NCBI GenBank assembly: GCA_022641835.1
Contig: CP048716.1
Span: forward strand, 992,001 to 1,056,000
DNA from: Petasospora fabianii
Lineage: Eukaryota; Ascomycota; Saccharomycetes; Phaffomycetales; Wickerhamomycetaceae
Direction of reading: 5' to 3'
DNA length: 64,000 nucleotides
Shown: one piece after another, positions 38,078 through 49,007 of the stretch
Numbering within the stretch: position 1 is the first letter of the stretch
Layout of the letters: every line of letters starts with the position of its first letter
Translations under genes and position numbers: made by a program
The notes under the pieces: generated by a model
What the model was told of the DNA's origin: nothing
The model's database searches: none
Seen by the model: the letters and a program-made list of their open reading frames with translations, nothing else

Positions 38078-38380
38078 GGATAGGGACCACTAGTATCCCT
38101 CTCCTCTTATAGTCGCTAATGCATCCCGGTTTTTACCATCACCAAGTGGCACCAAACGGCTCCACCTGTTTCAAAGGCACACTGACTCGGTTTTCTGTGG
38201 ATACTTGCCTCTTTTCTTATCTTTGTTGTATCTCTAGCGTAGTCAGAGTCTGCCGCTTGCGCTCTTTTTGACCCGGTTACTGACCCGACCAGTGACTCGG
38301 CCCATCCATCATTGACTCGCCCAACCATTTTAGGGGATTATACTTAACATTGCTTTAGATTAACATTTGTTGGGGTTCTT
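38078..38380. promoter_or_regulatory. CHA1 promoter with five TGAC(T/C)CG elements
   Basis: TGACTCGG at 38183, TGACCCGG at 38269, TGACCCGA at 38281, TGACTCGG at 38293 and TGACTCGC at 38313. The middle three are spaced exactly 12 bp apart. TGACTC is the core of the Gcn4 site; the CG(G) extension suggests a different or additional factor, for example a zinc-cluster protein. Confidence 0.55.
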
Positions 38381-39481
38381 TTATATAGGACAGATACCAT
38401 CTCCACCATTTAGTAGAATATTCTTGATGTTATCCATCGTTCTTACCGCAACGTAGTGATAGTTGTCTCTTGTGAATGGGCCAACGTGTGGGGCAATGGT
38501 AACATCATGTCTGGTGAGGTATCTCTTGTCAATGTGAGGCTCGTGTTGGAACACATCAAGTCCAACAGAGTTCACTGTACCGTCATCAAGTGCCTTAAAG
38601 AGCACATCTTCGTCAATGGCCGTGCCTCTACCGATGTTGACGATGCGAATGCCCTTCTTGCACAGTTGGATCGTACGTTCATTGATGAGGTTGACAGTCT
38701 GTGGAGTGTGAGGCACAGCAAGCACTAATAGATCTGTGTTTGGTAGCATCTCATCAAGAGTAGGGTAATACACAGGAGCAAAGGGAAGCTGAGCCAGCTC
38801 AGCATTTGTCAATTCCGATCTCTTGGTATAGACAATTTTCATTCCAATTGCCCAAAGTCTTATAGCGATCTCTTTACCAATGGAACCAAACCCAACAAGT
38901 GCTGCAACTTTACCTTTTGGTGAATCCATAAACTTCCCACCAAGTGTAGCATGCTTTGACCAGAATCTTCGATCTTCGGGGGCCTCTAAGGGCATCCCTG
39001 TTTTTGAATCGACATCCGTACTACCCATAAGACTCTTCATCTTTGTTATATCACCATCACTTTCCCTGAGTGCATGATCCCAAAAAGTGGTAAATCTAAA
39101 TGTCGATAGGGCTAAAGATAGAGCCACATCTGCCACATCAGAAGATGGTGCATCGCCAATATTACACATCTTGATACCCCTGGATTTAATCTTTTCGACA
39201 TCGTACCTGTCTGAACCAACGTGGGGCAGTGCAACAACTTTAACCGTTGGTGGTAGATACTCGATGAACTCATTGAACTTGTGTTTGAAGAAAGCTTTGG
39301 TGATATATACAGCGGCAATATCACTCAGATCAGTCTGAAGAGCCTTACGGAACTGCTCAACATCAATAAGTGGATACACAATAACTTCGAATAGTTCTGA
39401 GAACTCGGCAAACTCTGGTACTTCGTCTGGAACTTCACGACGTGGTGGGATCGTAGCGAACAAGACCTTCTGCTTGGTCAT
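38381..39481 (-). CDS. NAD(P)-dependent 2-hydroxyacid dehydrogenase (YGL185C-like)
   Basis: 366 residues from the ATG at 39481 (MTKQKVLFATIPPRREV). Rossmann motif LVGFGSIGKEIA, catalytic Arg in NIGRGTAID, Glu in HEPHID and His in APHVGP are all intact, so it should reduce 2-oxo acids to 2-hydroxyacids. SPKGKVAALVGFGSIGK and LGLDVF..EP-type segments resemble S. cerevisiae YGL185C, whose substrate is not established. An in-frame ATG at 39589 would add 36 residues including RFKTRAFSSLDD, which looks like a mitochondrial presequence with a processing site. The gene could therefore have two forms. Confidence 0.8.
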   Translation of the reverse strand: MTKQKVLFATIPPRREVPDEVPEFAEFSELFEVIVYPLIDVEQFRKALQTDLSDIAAVYITKAFFKHKFNEFIEYLPPTVKVVALPHVGSDRYDVEKIKSRGIKMCNIGDAPSSDVADVALSLALSTFRFTTFWDHALRESDGDITKMKSLMGSTDVDSKTGMPLEAPEDRRFWSKHATLGGKFMDSPKGKVAALVGFGSIGKEIAIRLWAIGMKIVYTKRSELTNAELAQLPFAPVYYPTLDEMLPNTDLLVLAVPHTPQTVNLINERTIQLCKKGIRIVNIGRGTAIDEDVLFKALDDGTVNSVGLDVFQHEPHIDKRYLTRHDVTIAPHVGPFTRDNYHYVAVRTMDNIKNILLNGGDGICPI

Positions 39482-39967
39482 TATTTCTGTATTTGTGCTT
39501 ATACCTATTTGACTAATCAATCTATGAGGCAAGGGATAATCATCTAGAGAGCTAAATGCTCTCGTTTTAAATCTCTTATCATGGAGCATCGGCACTTTCC
39601 CGATTTGGCAAGATGCCCGGGTTGACGCCACACTTCATGTAATAACCGGGAAACTTAGCAGAGAAGAAGTTATAAATGTCTCTCAGTCTTATCTGTATAC
39701 CACAACTCTTTTCAACTAGTGAATCTCAACTCAATGGATGCTTCATTGATACCAATTGAACTCTCTGTTCTAAGGAGGCACTTTGATTTACCCGGCATTT
39801 TCGTTTGTTTACATTTCGCGCGGAGAAGAAGAAAAAAAACGCGTAAACATAACATGTTTCACATCAACTTCATCGTTGTTGACGCTATTGGTGTTCGAAT
39901 TGTGTGGGGTAGTAGGAAGCATCAGGTCCTCCAGAACATATAAAATCAAGATATACAATCAATCACG
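39482..39967. promoter_or_regulatory. Divergent promoter with cell-cycle motifs upstream of BIM1
   Basis: Within 39788-39849 lie a Reb1 site TTACCCGG (39788-39795), Fkh-type TGTTTAC (39806-39812) and GTAAACA (39843-39849), an SCB-like TTTCGCG (39814-39820) and an MCB ACGCGT (39839-39844). This combination fits a G1/S- and M-phase-controlled gene. The open frames here are short and overlap the N-terminal extension of the neighbouring dehydrogenase. Confidence 0.55.
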
Positions 39968-40861
39968 ATGGCAGAGTCACGTATGGAGCTATTGAACTGG
40001 GTCAACACGACCCTTGATCTCAACTACACTAAGGTTGAACAGCTCGGAACCGGAGCCGCCTATTGTCAGCTTATGGATTCCATCTTTCTCGATGTTGCTA
40101 TGAAAAAGGTCAAGTTTGATGCTACCAAGGAGTACGAATACCTCAACAACTACAAAGTTCTTCAAGCATGTTTCCTTAAGCACAAAATTAACAAGACGAT
40201 ACCTGTTGAGAGACTCGTCAAGTGCAGATTCCAAGATAATCTCGAGTTCTTCCAGTGGATCAGAAAGTTTTGGAAGGACAATAAAGACGAATCAGAGTAT
40301 GATCCTAAAGCTAGAAGAAAATACCTACCACCACCAGTTTCTTCAACGCCTGCTCCAAGATCAACAAAGAACATAGCATCGACACCCAACGTTGCATCAT
40401 CAACTCGTCGTTCCACTTCAGCATCATCAACATCTTCAAACGCACTCCCACGCTCTAGAACAGCCAGTTTGAATTCTGTTCCATCTAAGCCGACATCACG
40501 TGTATCCTCCATCAATAATACAGTTAACAAAGAGCTCGAACAAGAGCTTCATGCAACAAAAGAACAACTCACAATTGCCGATACAGAACTAGAGGAGTAT
40601 CGTGTGGCAGTGGAGGCACTTGAAACTGAGCGTAATTTCTATTTTAACAAGCTGAGAGAGATTGAGATTCTAACGGAGACCACTAGTGAACTTTTAAAGG
40701 AAGCACCGGCTAAGAATGAAGAGCAGCCAACACTCAAGGAGATCTTGTTGAAGATCCAGGAGGTGCTTTACTCTACAGAAGAAGGTTTCCAGGTTCCTGA
40801 TGAGACTATGGAGATGGATGAACCTGAAGCGAAGGAGATCATCATGGAGGAGACGTTCTGA
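39968..40861 (+). CDS. BIM1: Microtubule plus-end protein Bim1 (EB1)
   Basis: 297 residues (S. cerevisiae 344). An N-terminal calponin-homology domain covers about 1-115: ELLNWVNTTLDLNYTKVEQLGTGAAYCQLMDSI split over two stretches, and RFQDNLEFFQWIRKFW. A Ser/Thr/Arg-rich linker follows, then a coiled coil with the EB1 motif ETERNFYFNKLREIEIL near 220-236. It ends MEETF, the EEY/F-type tail bound by CAP-Gly proteins. The leucine of FNKLR is encoded by CTG (40652-40654), which is evidence for standard CTG decoding. Promoter has MCB, SCB and Fkh motifs. Confidence 0.95.
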   Translation: MAESRMELLNWVNTTLDLNYTKVEQLGTGAAYCQLMDSIFLDVAMKKVKFDATKEYEYLNNYKVLQACFLKHKINKTIPVERLVKCRFQDNLEFFQWIRKFWKDNKDESEYDPKARRKYLPPPVSSTPAPRSTKNIASTPNVASSTRRSTSASSTSSNALPRSRTASLNSVPSKPTSRVSSINNTVNKELEQELHATKEQLTIADTELEEYRVAVEALETERNFYFNKLREIEILTETTSELLKEAPAKNEEQPTLKEILLKIQEVLYSTEEGFQVPDETMEMDEPEAKEIIMEETF

Positions 40862-40975
40862 AGCATCAATTCATTAAGTTCATAACATTAGTCTTGCTAA
40901 TAGAAGCTTTGCTAATAATATAACGAAGTCAGGCATGTAGTGATTGGTCATTATATGTACAGGTATAAATCGTAT

Positions 40976-43228
40976 TTATACAATCGGAGCCTCTGTAGGT
41001 GGAGGTGGTGGTGCACTCTTACCACCAGTACCCAAATACTTTTCAAAGTCATCATTCTCTTTCCAAGCTCTTGGTCCGAGCAATTCAATCATGTCATCTC
41101 TTGTAAGCACCTCTTTCTTCAAAAGGAGCTGTGCAACCTTCTCAACATCGGCCTCCTTCTCAACAAGAAGGTTTCTGCAACGTTCATAACATTCTTCAAT
41201 GATACGCTTGACTTCGGTATCAATGATACGAGAAGTCTTCTCACTGAATGGCTTCTGAACCTGGAATCCACCTGAACTGTCACTATCGAAAGAAACATAA
41301 CCAATCTTTGGAGACATACCAAGCTTGGTAACCATAGACTCAGCAATGTTACTTACTTTCTTGAAGTCATCATGAGCACCAGAAGTGACAGAAGAGAAAT
41401 GAAGTTCCTCAGAGACACGACCACCAAGGGCCATAGTCATACGATCCATAAATTGATCAGTAGAGAGCAAATATTGGTCTGGTGGCAAGTATTGAGCGTA
41501 ACCAAGGGCACCTTGGCCTCTTGGAATGATGGATACTTTCAACAGTGGATCAGCCCAGCGCAGATACCAACCACAAATGGCATGTCCAGCCTCGTGGTAG
41601 GCAACAACTTTCTTCTCATCTGGAGACAAGACACGAGATTTCTTCTCCAAACCGGCAATGACACGCTCAATGGCCTGTTCAAAGTGCTTCAACTCAACGT
41701 ATTCATCACCATGTCTAGCTGCGATCAAAGCAGCTTCATTACAGGCGTTAGCAATGTCGGCACCAGAGAAGCCTGGGGTGAGTGCAGCAAGACGACCACT
41801 GAGTTCATCATTCTTCTCGGCAACGACAGCATCGGAGTTAATCTTGAGCTTAAGCTTTTGCAAATGGACTTTATAAATGGCTTTTCTTCCTTCAATGTCT
41901 GGTCTATCAATGGAAACATGTCTATCGAAACGACCAGGTCTCATAAGTGCAGGATCAAGAACATCAGGTCTGTTGGTACCAGCAAGCACAACAATGTGAT
42001 CTGATGATTCGAAACCATCCATCTCAACAAGAAGTTGGTTCAACGTTGCCTCACGCTCATCGTTACCACCGGACATACCACCTTTACCCCTCTCTTTACC
42101 AATGGCATCAATTTCATCAACAAAGATGATAGCTGGAGCCATTGTTCTAGCAGTTTTGAACAAATCACGAACTCTGGAGGCACCAACACCGACAAACATC
42201 TCGACAAACTCTGAACCAGACACTGAAAGGAAAGGAACACCAGCCTCACCGGCGGTAGCCTTAGCAAGAAGGGTCTTACCTGTACCTGGGGGACCAGACA
42301 AGATGGCACCACGAGGAATCTTTGCACCAAGTTTTTCATATTTCTGTGGGTTCTTCAAAAACTCAACAAATTCCATGATTTCCTCCTTAGCTTCATCACA
42401 ACCGGCAACATCGGCAAACTTAACCTTGATGTCAGTTTCCTGGTTGAATAACTTGGCCTTGGACTTACCAACTGAGAAGATGTTAGACATACCACCACTG
42501 GCTCCACCTGGACCACCCTGTTGCATACGCTTGGTCATGTAGAACAAACCACCAAGCAGGAGGAATGTTGGAAGGAAAGGAGCAATCAAGGAGAACATGG
42601 ATGCACGATCAGAGTATGTAACTGGGATACGTTCCTGTGGAGGGATGTTGAGTTTGTCCTGAACACCATCGAGTTGTTCTTCAAACACATCAACGGAACC
42701 AATTGTGAATGCAACTACTGGTGGTCTGTTACCAAAGACACCTGGTACACCTGGAACAGAAGCCTCTGGACGAAGTTCAGCTTCAACGAGATACTTATTC
42801 ACAACAACAAGACGTTGGACGAGGCCCTTCTCAAGGTACTTAGTCTTGAACTCTTGGAAAGTCAACACGTTCGAGTTGGCAGCATCACCCGGTGTGATCA
42901 GGTAGAAAAGAAGAGTGAAACCAACGGTCATGTAAACGGAACGAAGAAACTCTGGTGATTTGAAGTAGTCAGATGGAGACATGTCCTTATTATCCTTATT
43001 CTTTTTATCTTTGTCATTCTTCTTGTCGTCATCGTCGTTCTTGTTTTCTTTCTTTGCAAAACGGGAGGAGTGGAAGTTACGTCTCTGTGGAAGTGATGAT
43101 AGTGTTCTTGGCTGTGGCAGGGTTCGTGTACGAAGAGATTGGAGGTTTATGAGTTGATGGTTGGATCTAGCCGCCCTGATGGCGAGATTTGCGGGAAGCC
43201 GCGGGAACCTCGTTCTCAGTACGTTCAT
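40976..43228 (-). CDS. YTA12: m-AAA protease subunit Yta12
   Basis: ATP-dependent zinc protease of the mitochondrial inner membrane, partner of Afg3, for quality control and maturation of Mrpl32. 750 residues. Arg-rich presequence (about 1-56, ending [12 protein letters not shown]), Lys/Asp linker, membrane segments near 96-112 and 211-231, Walker A GPPGTGKT 312-319, Walker [12 protein letters not shown], second region of homology with [19 protein letters not shown], and the zinc site HEAGH 545-549. [30 protein letters not shown] and [20 protein letters not shown] match Yta12 better than Afg3. Confidence 0.9.
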   Translation of the reverse strand: MNVLRTRFPRLPANLAIRAARSNHQLINLQSLRTRTLPQPRTLSSLPQRRNFHSSRFAKKENKNDDDDKKNDKDKKNKDNKDMSPSDYFKSPEFLRSVYMTVGFTLLFYLITPGDAANSNVLTFQEFKTKYLEKGLVQRLVVVNKYLVEAELRPEASVPGVPGVFGNRPPVVAFTIGSVDVFEEQLDGVQDKLNIPPQERIPVTYSDRASMFSLIAPFLPTFLLLGGLFYMTKRMQQGGPGGASGGMSNIFSVGKSKAKLFNQETDIKVKFADVAGCDEAKEEIMEFVEFLKNPQKYEKLGAKIPRGAILSGPPGTGKTLLAKATAGEAGVPFLSVSGSEFVEMFVGVGASRVRDLFKTARTMAPAIIFVDEIDAIGKERGKGGMSGGNDEREATLNQLLVEMDGFESSDHIVVLAGTNRPDVLDPALMRPGRFDRHVSIDRPDIEGRKAIYKVHLQKLKLKINSDAVVAEKNDELSGRLAALTPGFSGADIANACNEAALIAARHGDEYVELKHFEQAIERVIAGLEKKSRVLSPDEKKVVAYHEAGHAICGWYLRWADPLLKVSIIPRGQGALGYAQYLPPDQYLLSTDQFMDRMTMALGGRVSEELHFSSVTSGAHDDFKKVSNIAESMVTKLGMSPKIGYVSFDSDSSGGFQVQKPFSEKTSRIIDTEVKRIIEECYERCRNLLVEKEADVEKVAQLLLKKEVLTRDDMIELLGPRAWKENDDFEKYLGTGGKSAPPPPPTEAPIV

Positions 43229-43565
43229 TGCCCAAGCTTTTTCTTGTAAGTGTTCGTTGGAAAGAAGTCACAGGTATTAGCGAGAGACCTGGAACACTAA
43301 CAGAAAACCTGCCTCGTTAACGAGCTGAATGGTAAGCCTAGGCTCGGTGGCGGTAACTAAAAGACCCCCCGCTTCTCTTTTTGTCGAGCGCGCGAGTATT
43401 ACCCGGCTCGGACTCAAATCCCGACCTTACATTTATGATGAAGATGTATTTAATTGAACAACTACAATAGTTTCTTGTTTAACATGTGATGCAATGGATA
43501 TTTTGATACTGCTCTATTCTGGTTCTCTTCTTCAACAGTTGTGGTCATTCCTAGAGAGATGGGGG
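43229..43565. promoter_or_regulatory. YTA12 promoter and ERG8 3' region
   Basis: No gene. A Reb1-type TTACCCGG lies at 43399-43406, about 170 bp upstream of the YTA12 start, followed by CTCGGACTC. Confidence 0.45.
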
Positions 43566-44939
43566 TTACAAGAAAGATGCATAATCCTTAATGTGTTCTT
43601 CACGAACACCAAATGCCTCTTCTCTGAGATCCATCCAAGTGACCTTCTCAAATTGTTCCTTACTCGAGGTCTCGTCATTGATGATCTTTTCTGAATCTTC
43701 AGTCACAAATAATGATATAGCATCGTAACCACCAGCTCCCGGGACAACACCTGCGATGACACCTGGGATCTTTTGACATTCGTCAAGTAGTTCAGTCTGT
43801 TGTGGTGGCTCAATTTCTGCACCAGAGCGTTCTGTAATGATTCGGAAGTTCTTTCTGATAGTTTCCACAGCATTAATCAGTTCTTTGAAAACGATGAGTT
43901 GAGGAGATGAAGATTTTAAAACCTCTGCCGAAGTATTCTCAGAGACGAACTTCAACACTTGATCATATTTCTCTGGATCTTCAGATGCCATGACATTCAT
44001 CTTACTCAAGCACTCAACAAGCTTTGTATTCGATGCATCTAGTTCATTGTAAACAGATCCGCTCTCTGGGTCAGATTGTCTCCATGCAAGAACCTTAGCG
44101 ACTAACTTTGGAGTATTAGAACCACCTTTCACATCACCCATGAGTAGCTTAACACCCCTTGGGAGCGCCACACGGTCACTCTTAATATCCCAGTCACTCT
44201 CAACAAGATCCTTTATCTGTTTGTGATATTCTTCTCTTGTGCATTCGGTCACAGCCTTGAGAGAGTTAATGAGAGATGGATCGAAACGACGATAAACAAC
44301 TGAACCAAACACTGCGGCGGCAACATCAAATCCTGAGCCAACTTTGCCCTGTGCCTGACAGTGTGCAGTCTGTGCGAGATTGTGTACAATTCGAAGACCT
44401 GGATCGGTGTTTATGTCGATCGAAGGCACGAGGAAGGAAAGTAAGGCCGTGGTCAGCACCGTGACCAGCCCCGCTGAGGAACCAAGACCTGTCTTGGCCA
44501 CATCTGTGATCTTATCGTTATGGTAATGGAAAGCCAAATTGGTATTATTAGATGTCTTGAGCACAGAATTGTCTTGAGAATGGTATCCGGCGTCTGAAAA
44601 AACCGTAATGATGATGTTATTGTGTGAAACCTCGTCGCCAACGTACGCGAGGACTGCTGAAACAGTAGCAGCGGCGAATGGATTTGTTCTGCCGTTAATT
44701 TCCTCGACTTTGTATGATCCACTATCACTAAGACGATACGTCCACTCACCTTCGGCGAATTGTGGACTCTTGACCGTGACTGACGTGGTTGAGTTTTCTG
44801 GTGATGGTGAGCCTTCGACAACGGCGTGCATCCGGGCACTGAGTGCCACAGCGTATGAATCAAATTGTCTATCAAGCACGAGGTATCCACCAGCGATGAG
44901 AGCCTTTCCAGGCGCCGAGAATACGCGTTGTGGCGCCAT
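43566..44939 (-). CDS. ERG8: Phosphomevalonate kinase (Erg8)
   Basis: Makes 5-diphosphomevalonate from 5-phosphomevalonate in the isoprenoid/ergosterol pathway. 457 residues (S. cerevisiae 451). GHMP-kinase features: FSAPGKALIAGGYLVLDRQF at the N-terminus, ATP loop TGLGSSAGLVTVLTTA at 150-165, HNLAQTAHCQAQGKVGSGFD and the C-terminal PGAGGYDAIS. No interruption and a typical start MAPQRVFSAPGK. Confidence 0.96.
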   Translation of the reverse strand: MAPQRVFSAPGKALIAGGYLVLDRQFDSYAVALSARMHAVVEGSPSPENSTTSVTVKSPQFAEGEWTYRLSDSGSYKVEEINGRTNPFAAATVSAVLAYVGDEVSHNNIIITVFSDAGYHSQDNSVLKTSNNTNLAFHYHNDKITDVAKTGLGSSAGLVTVLTTALLSFLVPSIDINTDPGLRIVHNLAQTAHCQAQGKVGSGFDVAAAVFGSVVYRRFDPSLINSLKAVTECTREEYHKQIKDLVESDWDIKSDRVALPRGVKLLMGDVKGGSNTPKLVAKVLAWRQSDPESGSVYNELDASNTKLVECLSKMNVMASEDPEKYDQVLKFVSENTSAEVLKSSSPQLIVFKELINAVETIRKNFRIITERSGAEIEPPQQTELLDECQKIPGVIAGVVPGAGGYDAISLFVTEDSEKIINDETSSKEQFEKVTWMDLREEAFGVREEHIKDYASFL

Positions 44940-45328
44940 TGTAGTGGGTATTACTTGACAAACTGATTGTATTGGAATAACGATGATGAGTTAGATCAGC
45001 AAGAGATGAAGGAAAAAAAAAGTCGCGTTATCTAAACGAACACTTCTGCTTCATCATTACACTACGAGGCGTATTATGGTCTACACCATACAGAAGTCCT
45101 CATACATTCAATTGACTGTATAAGATATTGAATTCACACATACCATGTCGTATCTTAGTCTTCTCAGCTTCATAATGGCGAATTTAGAAGCGACACGATC
45201 AACTGATATACCAGACATCACTTCATAAACATATCCTTTAAGAAGATCAGGTCCTTTTATGGATAGCAAGAACTTGGTTGAACCAAGAAATCATAACCTT
45301 GTTTGTATGATGAAAAGTTTCAATCAAT
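44940..45328. other. ERG8 upstream region
   Basis: No gene and no clear motif cluster. A short A run (45011-45021) lies near the ERG8 start; TCGTATC near 45148 only weakly resembles a sterol-response element. Confidence 0.6.
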
Positions 45329-46531
45329 TCAAAAGCCTCTGATGAAGAACTCACCAATCTTTGAACCTCTGAAACGACTAAAAGCTCTCTTATCGATGCC
45401 ATGGGTCTTAACAAAATGACCCGAGATGGCTTTCAAATCTTTATACCGAACAAAAAGAACTCTTGTCTCTCTTGACACCACAAAGGAGCTCAATATGACT
45501 CTGGCCAAATCTGCCGGCTTTGCTGTATTTGGAAGAAATGGCCCTAAAAATCGAGACACAAGTGTATGAGCGACGGTGGGACGCTCAAACTCTATCAAAT
45601 TGTTACCTCCTGACACTCGTTTCGGTCCAGTGATTGTTCCACATTCAATAATGATAACAGTTTCAACTTTGTTACGCAATACTGCGTCATTCACAACGTC
45701 CAAAGTTTGATGGTGCTCATGGTAGTCATTGGCGTGGGCCATCGTAGGAAGAATGTGTCGATTGAGACCATATCGGATGACTCCTGATTTGTACGTACTC
45801 ACAATTGCAACAATTAATGACCAATTTCCAATAACTAAGAGTTCAGAAAGCATGTTATTTGAGGTTGTAACCGCATTAGGTGTGTTTACACACCAGATAA
45901 GACTGTATTTGGCCATGGTGGAGATACCCATGGTGACTTTGATGATGTCAGCCCAATGTTGATCAAGTGCCTTGACGTGTTTGATGTTCTCAGATAACCT
46001 TGGGGAGCTTACTATACTGTAATGACGTGCCATGAGGATAATGAGGGTGTTTGAACTTGAACCAATTTCCGCCAAACCAGGAATGTATTGGCCTAAGGAT
46101 TCACCTACTCTCCCAGTCGATCCACACACAAATACAATCTCTTCAATGTTACCCTTATGCTTGGCTAAGTGCTCATAAAGACTTTCGGCGGTTGGATCTT
46201 CTGGAAGAGCCTGTAAACTCTCTGGAGCAGCTATGCTTCCACCTTCAGTGGAACTACTTGAAATCAACTGAATGGTTTTGAGGGAATAGTTGTTGACAAG
46301 AGTAGCATGCTCATTTGGGGAGAGAGCAAAGGACATCACCGTGGCGGAACTATCTGTGTTTGGGACCTCTATGGCGGCTATCACTTTGTCGACATTGGCC
46401 TGCTCGGCGGCAGTGAGCTCAAAGGTGTTGGATGAAGCAAAGGGTTGTTCTGTGGGAGTTGAGACGAGAAGAGCGTCTGAAGAGTTCATAACTGCAATAG
46501 TGGTAGCTATGGTGGTGGTGTGTTTGTACAT
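45329..46531 (-). CDS. Putative NAD(P)-binding Rossmann-like protein, function unknown
   Basis: 400 residues from ATG 46531, or 386 from ATG 46489 (MNSSDALLVS). The second half begins with a Rossmann-type strand and turn, EEIVFVCGSTGRVGESLGQYI, whose GSTGRVGESLG (137-147) fits the GxxGxxG of atypical short-chain dehydrogenases. Later segments (LIILMARHYSIVSSP, NWSLIVAIVSTYKSG, VETVIIIECGTITGP, KPADLARVILSSFV) fit the alternating strand/helix order of an NmrA/RfbD-like fold. No catalytic YxxxK is evident. The N-terminal ~120 residues look disordered. I do not recognise an S. cerevisiae orthologue. Confidence 0.6.
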   Translation of the reverse strand: MYKHTTTIATTIAVMNSSDALLVSTPTEQPFASSNTFELTAAEQANVDKVIAAIEVPNTDSSATVMSFALSPNEHATLVNNYSLKTIQLISSSSTEGGSIAAPESLQALPEDPTAESLYEHLAKHKGNIEEIVFVCGSTGRVGESLGQYIPGLAEIGSSSNTLIILMARHYSIVSSPRLSENIKHVKALDQHWADIIKVTMGISTMAKYSLIWCVNTPNAVTTSNNMLSELLVIGNWSLIVAIVSTYKSGVIRYGLNRHILPTMAHANDYHEHHQTLDVVNDAVLRNKVETVIIIECGTITGPKRVSGGNNLIEFERPTVAHTLVSRFLGPFLPNTAKPADLARVILSSFVVSRETRVLFVRYKDLKAISGHFVKTHGIDKRAFSRFRGSKIGEFFIRGF

Positions 46532-47333
46532 TGTTGTGTGGTGAGGGAGAGGGATGGAGAGAGCTTCAAGAAGGTGTCTGTGTCACAAGGGTCAAGGGGT
46601 AACGGCCAAGGGCTAACCACTTTCCTATATTTAAGCGCGCTGTTTTAGGGGCTTTTATCCTAGAGATGCTCTCTACTAATATCACATAATATTCGATACT
46701 AAACCTTTAGGATAAGACACCTGAAGTCTGTCAATGTATTACCCTCCACTCCTCAGACTCTCCAATATCCTAGACTACTCCATTTACTCGACGCAATATC
46801 GACTCATTAATGATACATTTTTGCTAAGTAATAGTTTGTAGCCACGGTACAGTTGCTACCCACTCTGAAACCATAAATTCAAGGGTAGAAGCTATGCCCA
46901 TCATTGATGATTGATTCAGATCACAAGGAAGACGCTAGAGATCGATGCGGGGTGAAGCCGGTACCACAATACACCACTTTCCTCTTGGAAAAGTCTTGGC
47001 TTGTCAATTTTGGTTCACTGGATGCCACCTATATCTTGTATACCCCTGTTATCTCTAATTCCTTTAGAAAAGACCCCATATCATTAGCTGACCAAGTAAA
47101 TATAAAGAAACAATAGATAAAGATAAAGATGACTATTTACATTATGTTGCCCCATACCATATTCTCCGCGAACATGTCCTGTGTCCCAAAGGGGATCTGA
47201 CTCGGTCCGCGCGATTGGGAAATTTGCTTAACTTTTGTCACAATCACTCATTGTACTTTGCTCAACGATATTGGTACTATCCACTAAAGTATTCAGCTTT
47301 AAAGCTCTTTAATACCACACATTTTCATTAAGA
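46532..47333. promoter_or_regulatory. Divergent region upstream of ADE2
   Basis: No gene. A TGACTC element (47198-47203, in CTGACTCGGTCCGCGCG) lies 131 bp before the ADE2 ATG. In S. cerevisiae Bas1 and Gcn4 use TGACTC in adenine-biosynthesis promoters. A short open frame at 46904-47116 has no family resemblance. Confidence 0.5.
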
Positions 47334-49007
47334 ATGGACTCTAAAGTTGTTGGAATCCTTGGTGGTGGCCAGCTTGGCCGTATGATTGTGGAGGCTGCTC
47401 ACCGTCTCAACGTTAAGACAATTGTCTTAGATGCTCCAAACTCCCCAGCAAAGCAGATTAATGCCCTTGACGATCACGTTGATGGTTCATTCAGTGATGC
47501 CGATTCCATTGCTAAGCTTGCAGCCAAATGTGATGTTCTCACAGTGGAAATTGAGCATGTTGATGCCGATGCCATTGCTAACATTGAGAAAGCTACTGGT
47601 ATCAAGTGCTATCCAACCCCAGATACAATTAAGCTCATCCAGGATAAGTATCGTCAGAAATTGCACCTCATTGATCACGGAATCCAGGTTGCAGAATCTG
47701 TTGATGTCGATAACACTCAGGAGTCCCTGAAGGCCATTGGTCAAAGATTCGGCTTCCCATTCGTTCTCAAGTCTAGAACTAATGCCTACGATGGTCGTGG
47801 TAACTTTGTCGTTAAGACCGAAGATGACATCCCAGAGGCACTTGAAACATTGCACAACAGACCACTGTATGCTGAAAAGTTTGCTCCATTTGTTAAAGAG
47901 CTTGCTGTTATGGTTGTGCGCTCCCTCGATGGCGAAGTTTACTCTTACCCAACCGTTGAAACCATTCATGAGAACAACATCTGTCATTTGGTATACGCCC
48001 CAGCTAGAGTTCCAGATTCTGTACAGCTCAAGGCTAAGCTTCTTGCTCAGAATGCAGTCAAGTCATTCCCGGGAGCTGGTATCTTTGGTGTTGAAATGTT
48101 CTACCTTGCTAATGGCGAACTCCTTGTCAACGAGATTGCCCCAAGACCTCACAACTCGGGTCACTACACAATTGATGCATGTGTCACATCACAATTTGAG
48201 GCTCACGTGAGAGCTGTCACGGGCCTCCCAATGCCAAAGGACTTTACATCTTTAACAACATCTAACACTAATGCTATTATGCTTAACGTGTTGGGTGCCA
48301 AGGAGCCAAATGGCGAACTGGAAACATGCAGACGTGCTCTCGAAACTCCTGGTGCCTCAGTTTATCTCTATGGTAAGACTACTAGACCTGCAAGAAAGAT
48401 GGGTCATATTAATGTTGTCACAAGCTCAATGGGTGAGTCTGAGCGTCGTCTCTCATACATCATGGGTGAGACCTCGAAACTCTCTATTGAGACAGAAACA
48501 CCAAAGAAACCTCTTGTCGGAATCATCATGGGATCTGATTCCGATCTTCCAGTTATGGCTAAAGGTGCTGACATTTTGAAAAAATTCAACGTTCCATTCG
48601 AAGTGACTATCGTTTCAGCTCACAGAACACCACACAGAATGTCCAAATACGCAATTGAAGCTCCACAACGTGGTATCAAGGCCATTATCGCTGGTGCTGG
48701 TGGTGCTGCTCATTTACCAGGTATGGTTGCTGCTATGACTCCACTCCCAGTCATTGGTGTCCCAGTCAAAGGATCCGTCTTAGATGGTGTTGACTCTTTG
48801 CACTCTATCGTTCAGATGCCAAGAGGTGTTCCAGTCGCCACTGTCGCTATTAACAATGCTACCAATGCTGCACTCCTTGCTATTAGAATCTTGGGTACAA
48901 GTATCCCTGAGTACATGACTGAGATGCAGAACTTCTTGCTTAAGCAGGAAGAAGAGGTTTTAGGTAAGGCTGAGAGATTGGAGTCTGTTGGTTACGAAGC
49001 TTACTGA
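47334..49007 (+). CDS. ADE2: Phosphoribosylaminoimidazole carboxylase (Ade2)
   Basis: Sixth step of purine synthesis; loss gives the red-pigment phenotype in yeasts. 557 residues (S. cerevisiae 571) with two fused domains. The PurK-like ATP-grasp part covers about 1-380: [53 protein letters not shown]. The PurE-like part covers about 394-555: [42 protein letters not shown]. All catalytic motifs are intact. Confidence 0.97.
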   Translation: MDSKVVGILGGGQLGRMIVEAAHRLNVKTIVLDAPNSPAKQINALDDHVDGSFSDADSIAKLAAKCDVLTVEIEHVDADAIANIEKATGIKCYPTPDTIKLIQDKYRQKLHLIDHGIQVAESVDVDNTQESLKAIGQRFGFPFVLKSRTNAYDGRGNFVVKTEDDIPEALETLHNRPLYAEKFAPFVKELAVMVVRSLDGEVYSYPTVETIHENNICHLVYAPARVPDSVQLKAKLLAQNAVKSFPGAGIFGVEMFYLANGELLVNEIAPRPHNSGHYTIDACVTSQFEAHVRAVTGLPMPKDFTSLTTSNTNAIMLNVLGAKEPNGELETCRRALETPGASVYLYGKTTRPARKMGHINVVTSSMGESERRLSYIMGETSKLSIETETPKKPLVGIIMGSDSDLPVMAKGADILKKFNVPFEVTIVSAHRTPHRMSKYAIEAPQRGIKAIIAGAGGAAHLPGMVAAMTPLPVIGVPVKGSVLDGVDSLHSIVQMPRGVPVATVAINNATNAALLAIRILGTSIPEYMTEMQNFLLKQEEEVLGKAERLESVGYEAY

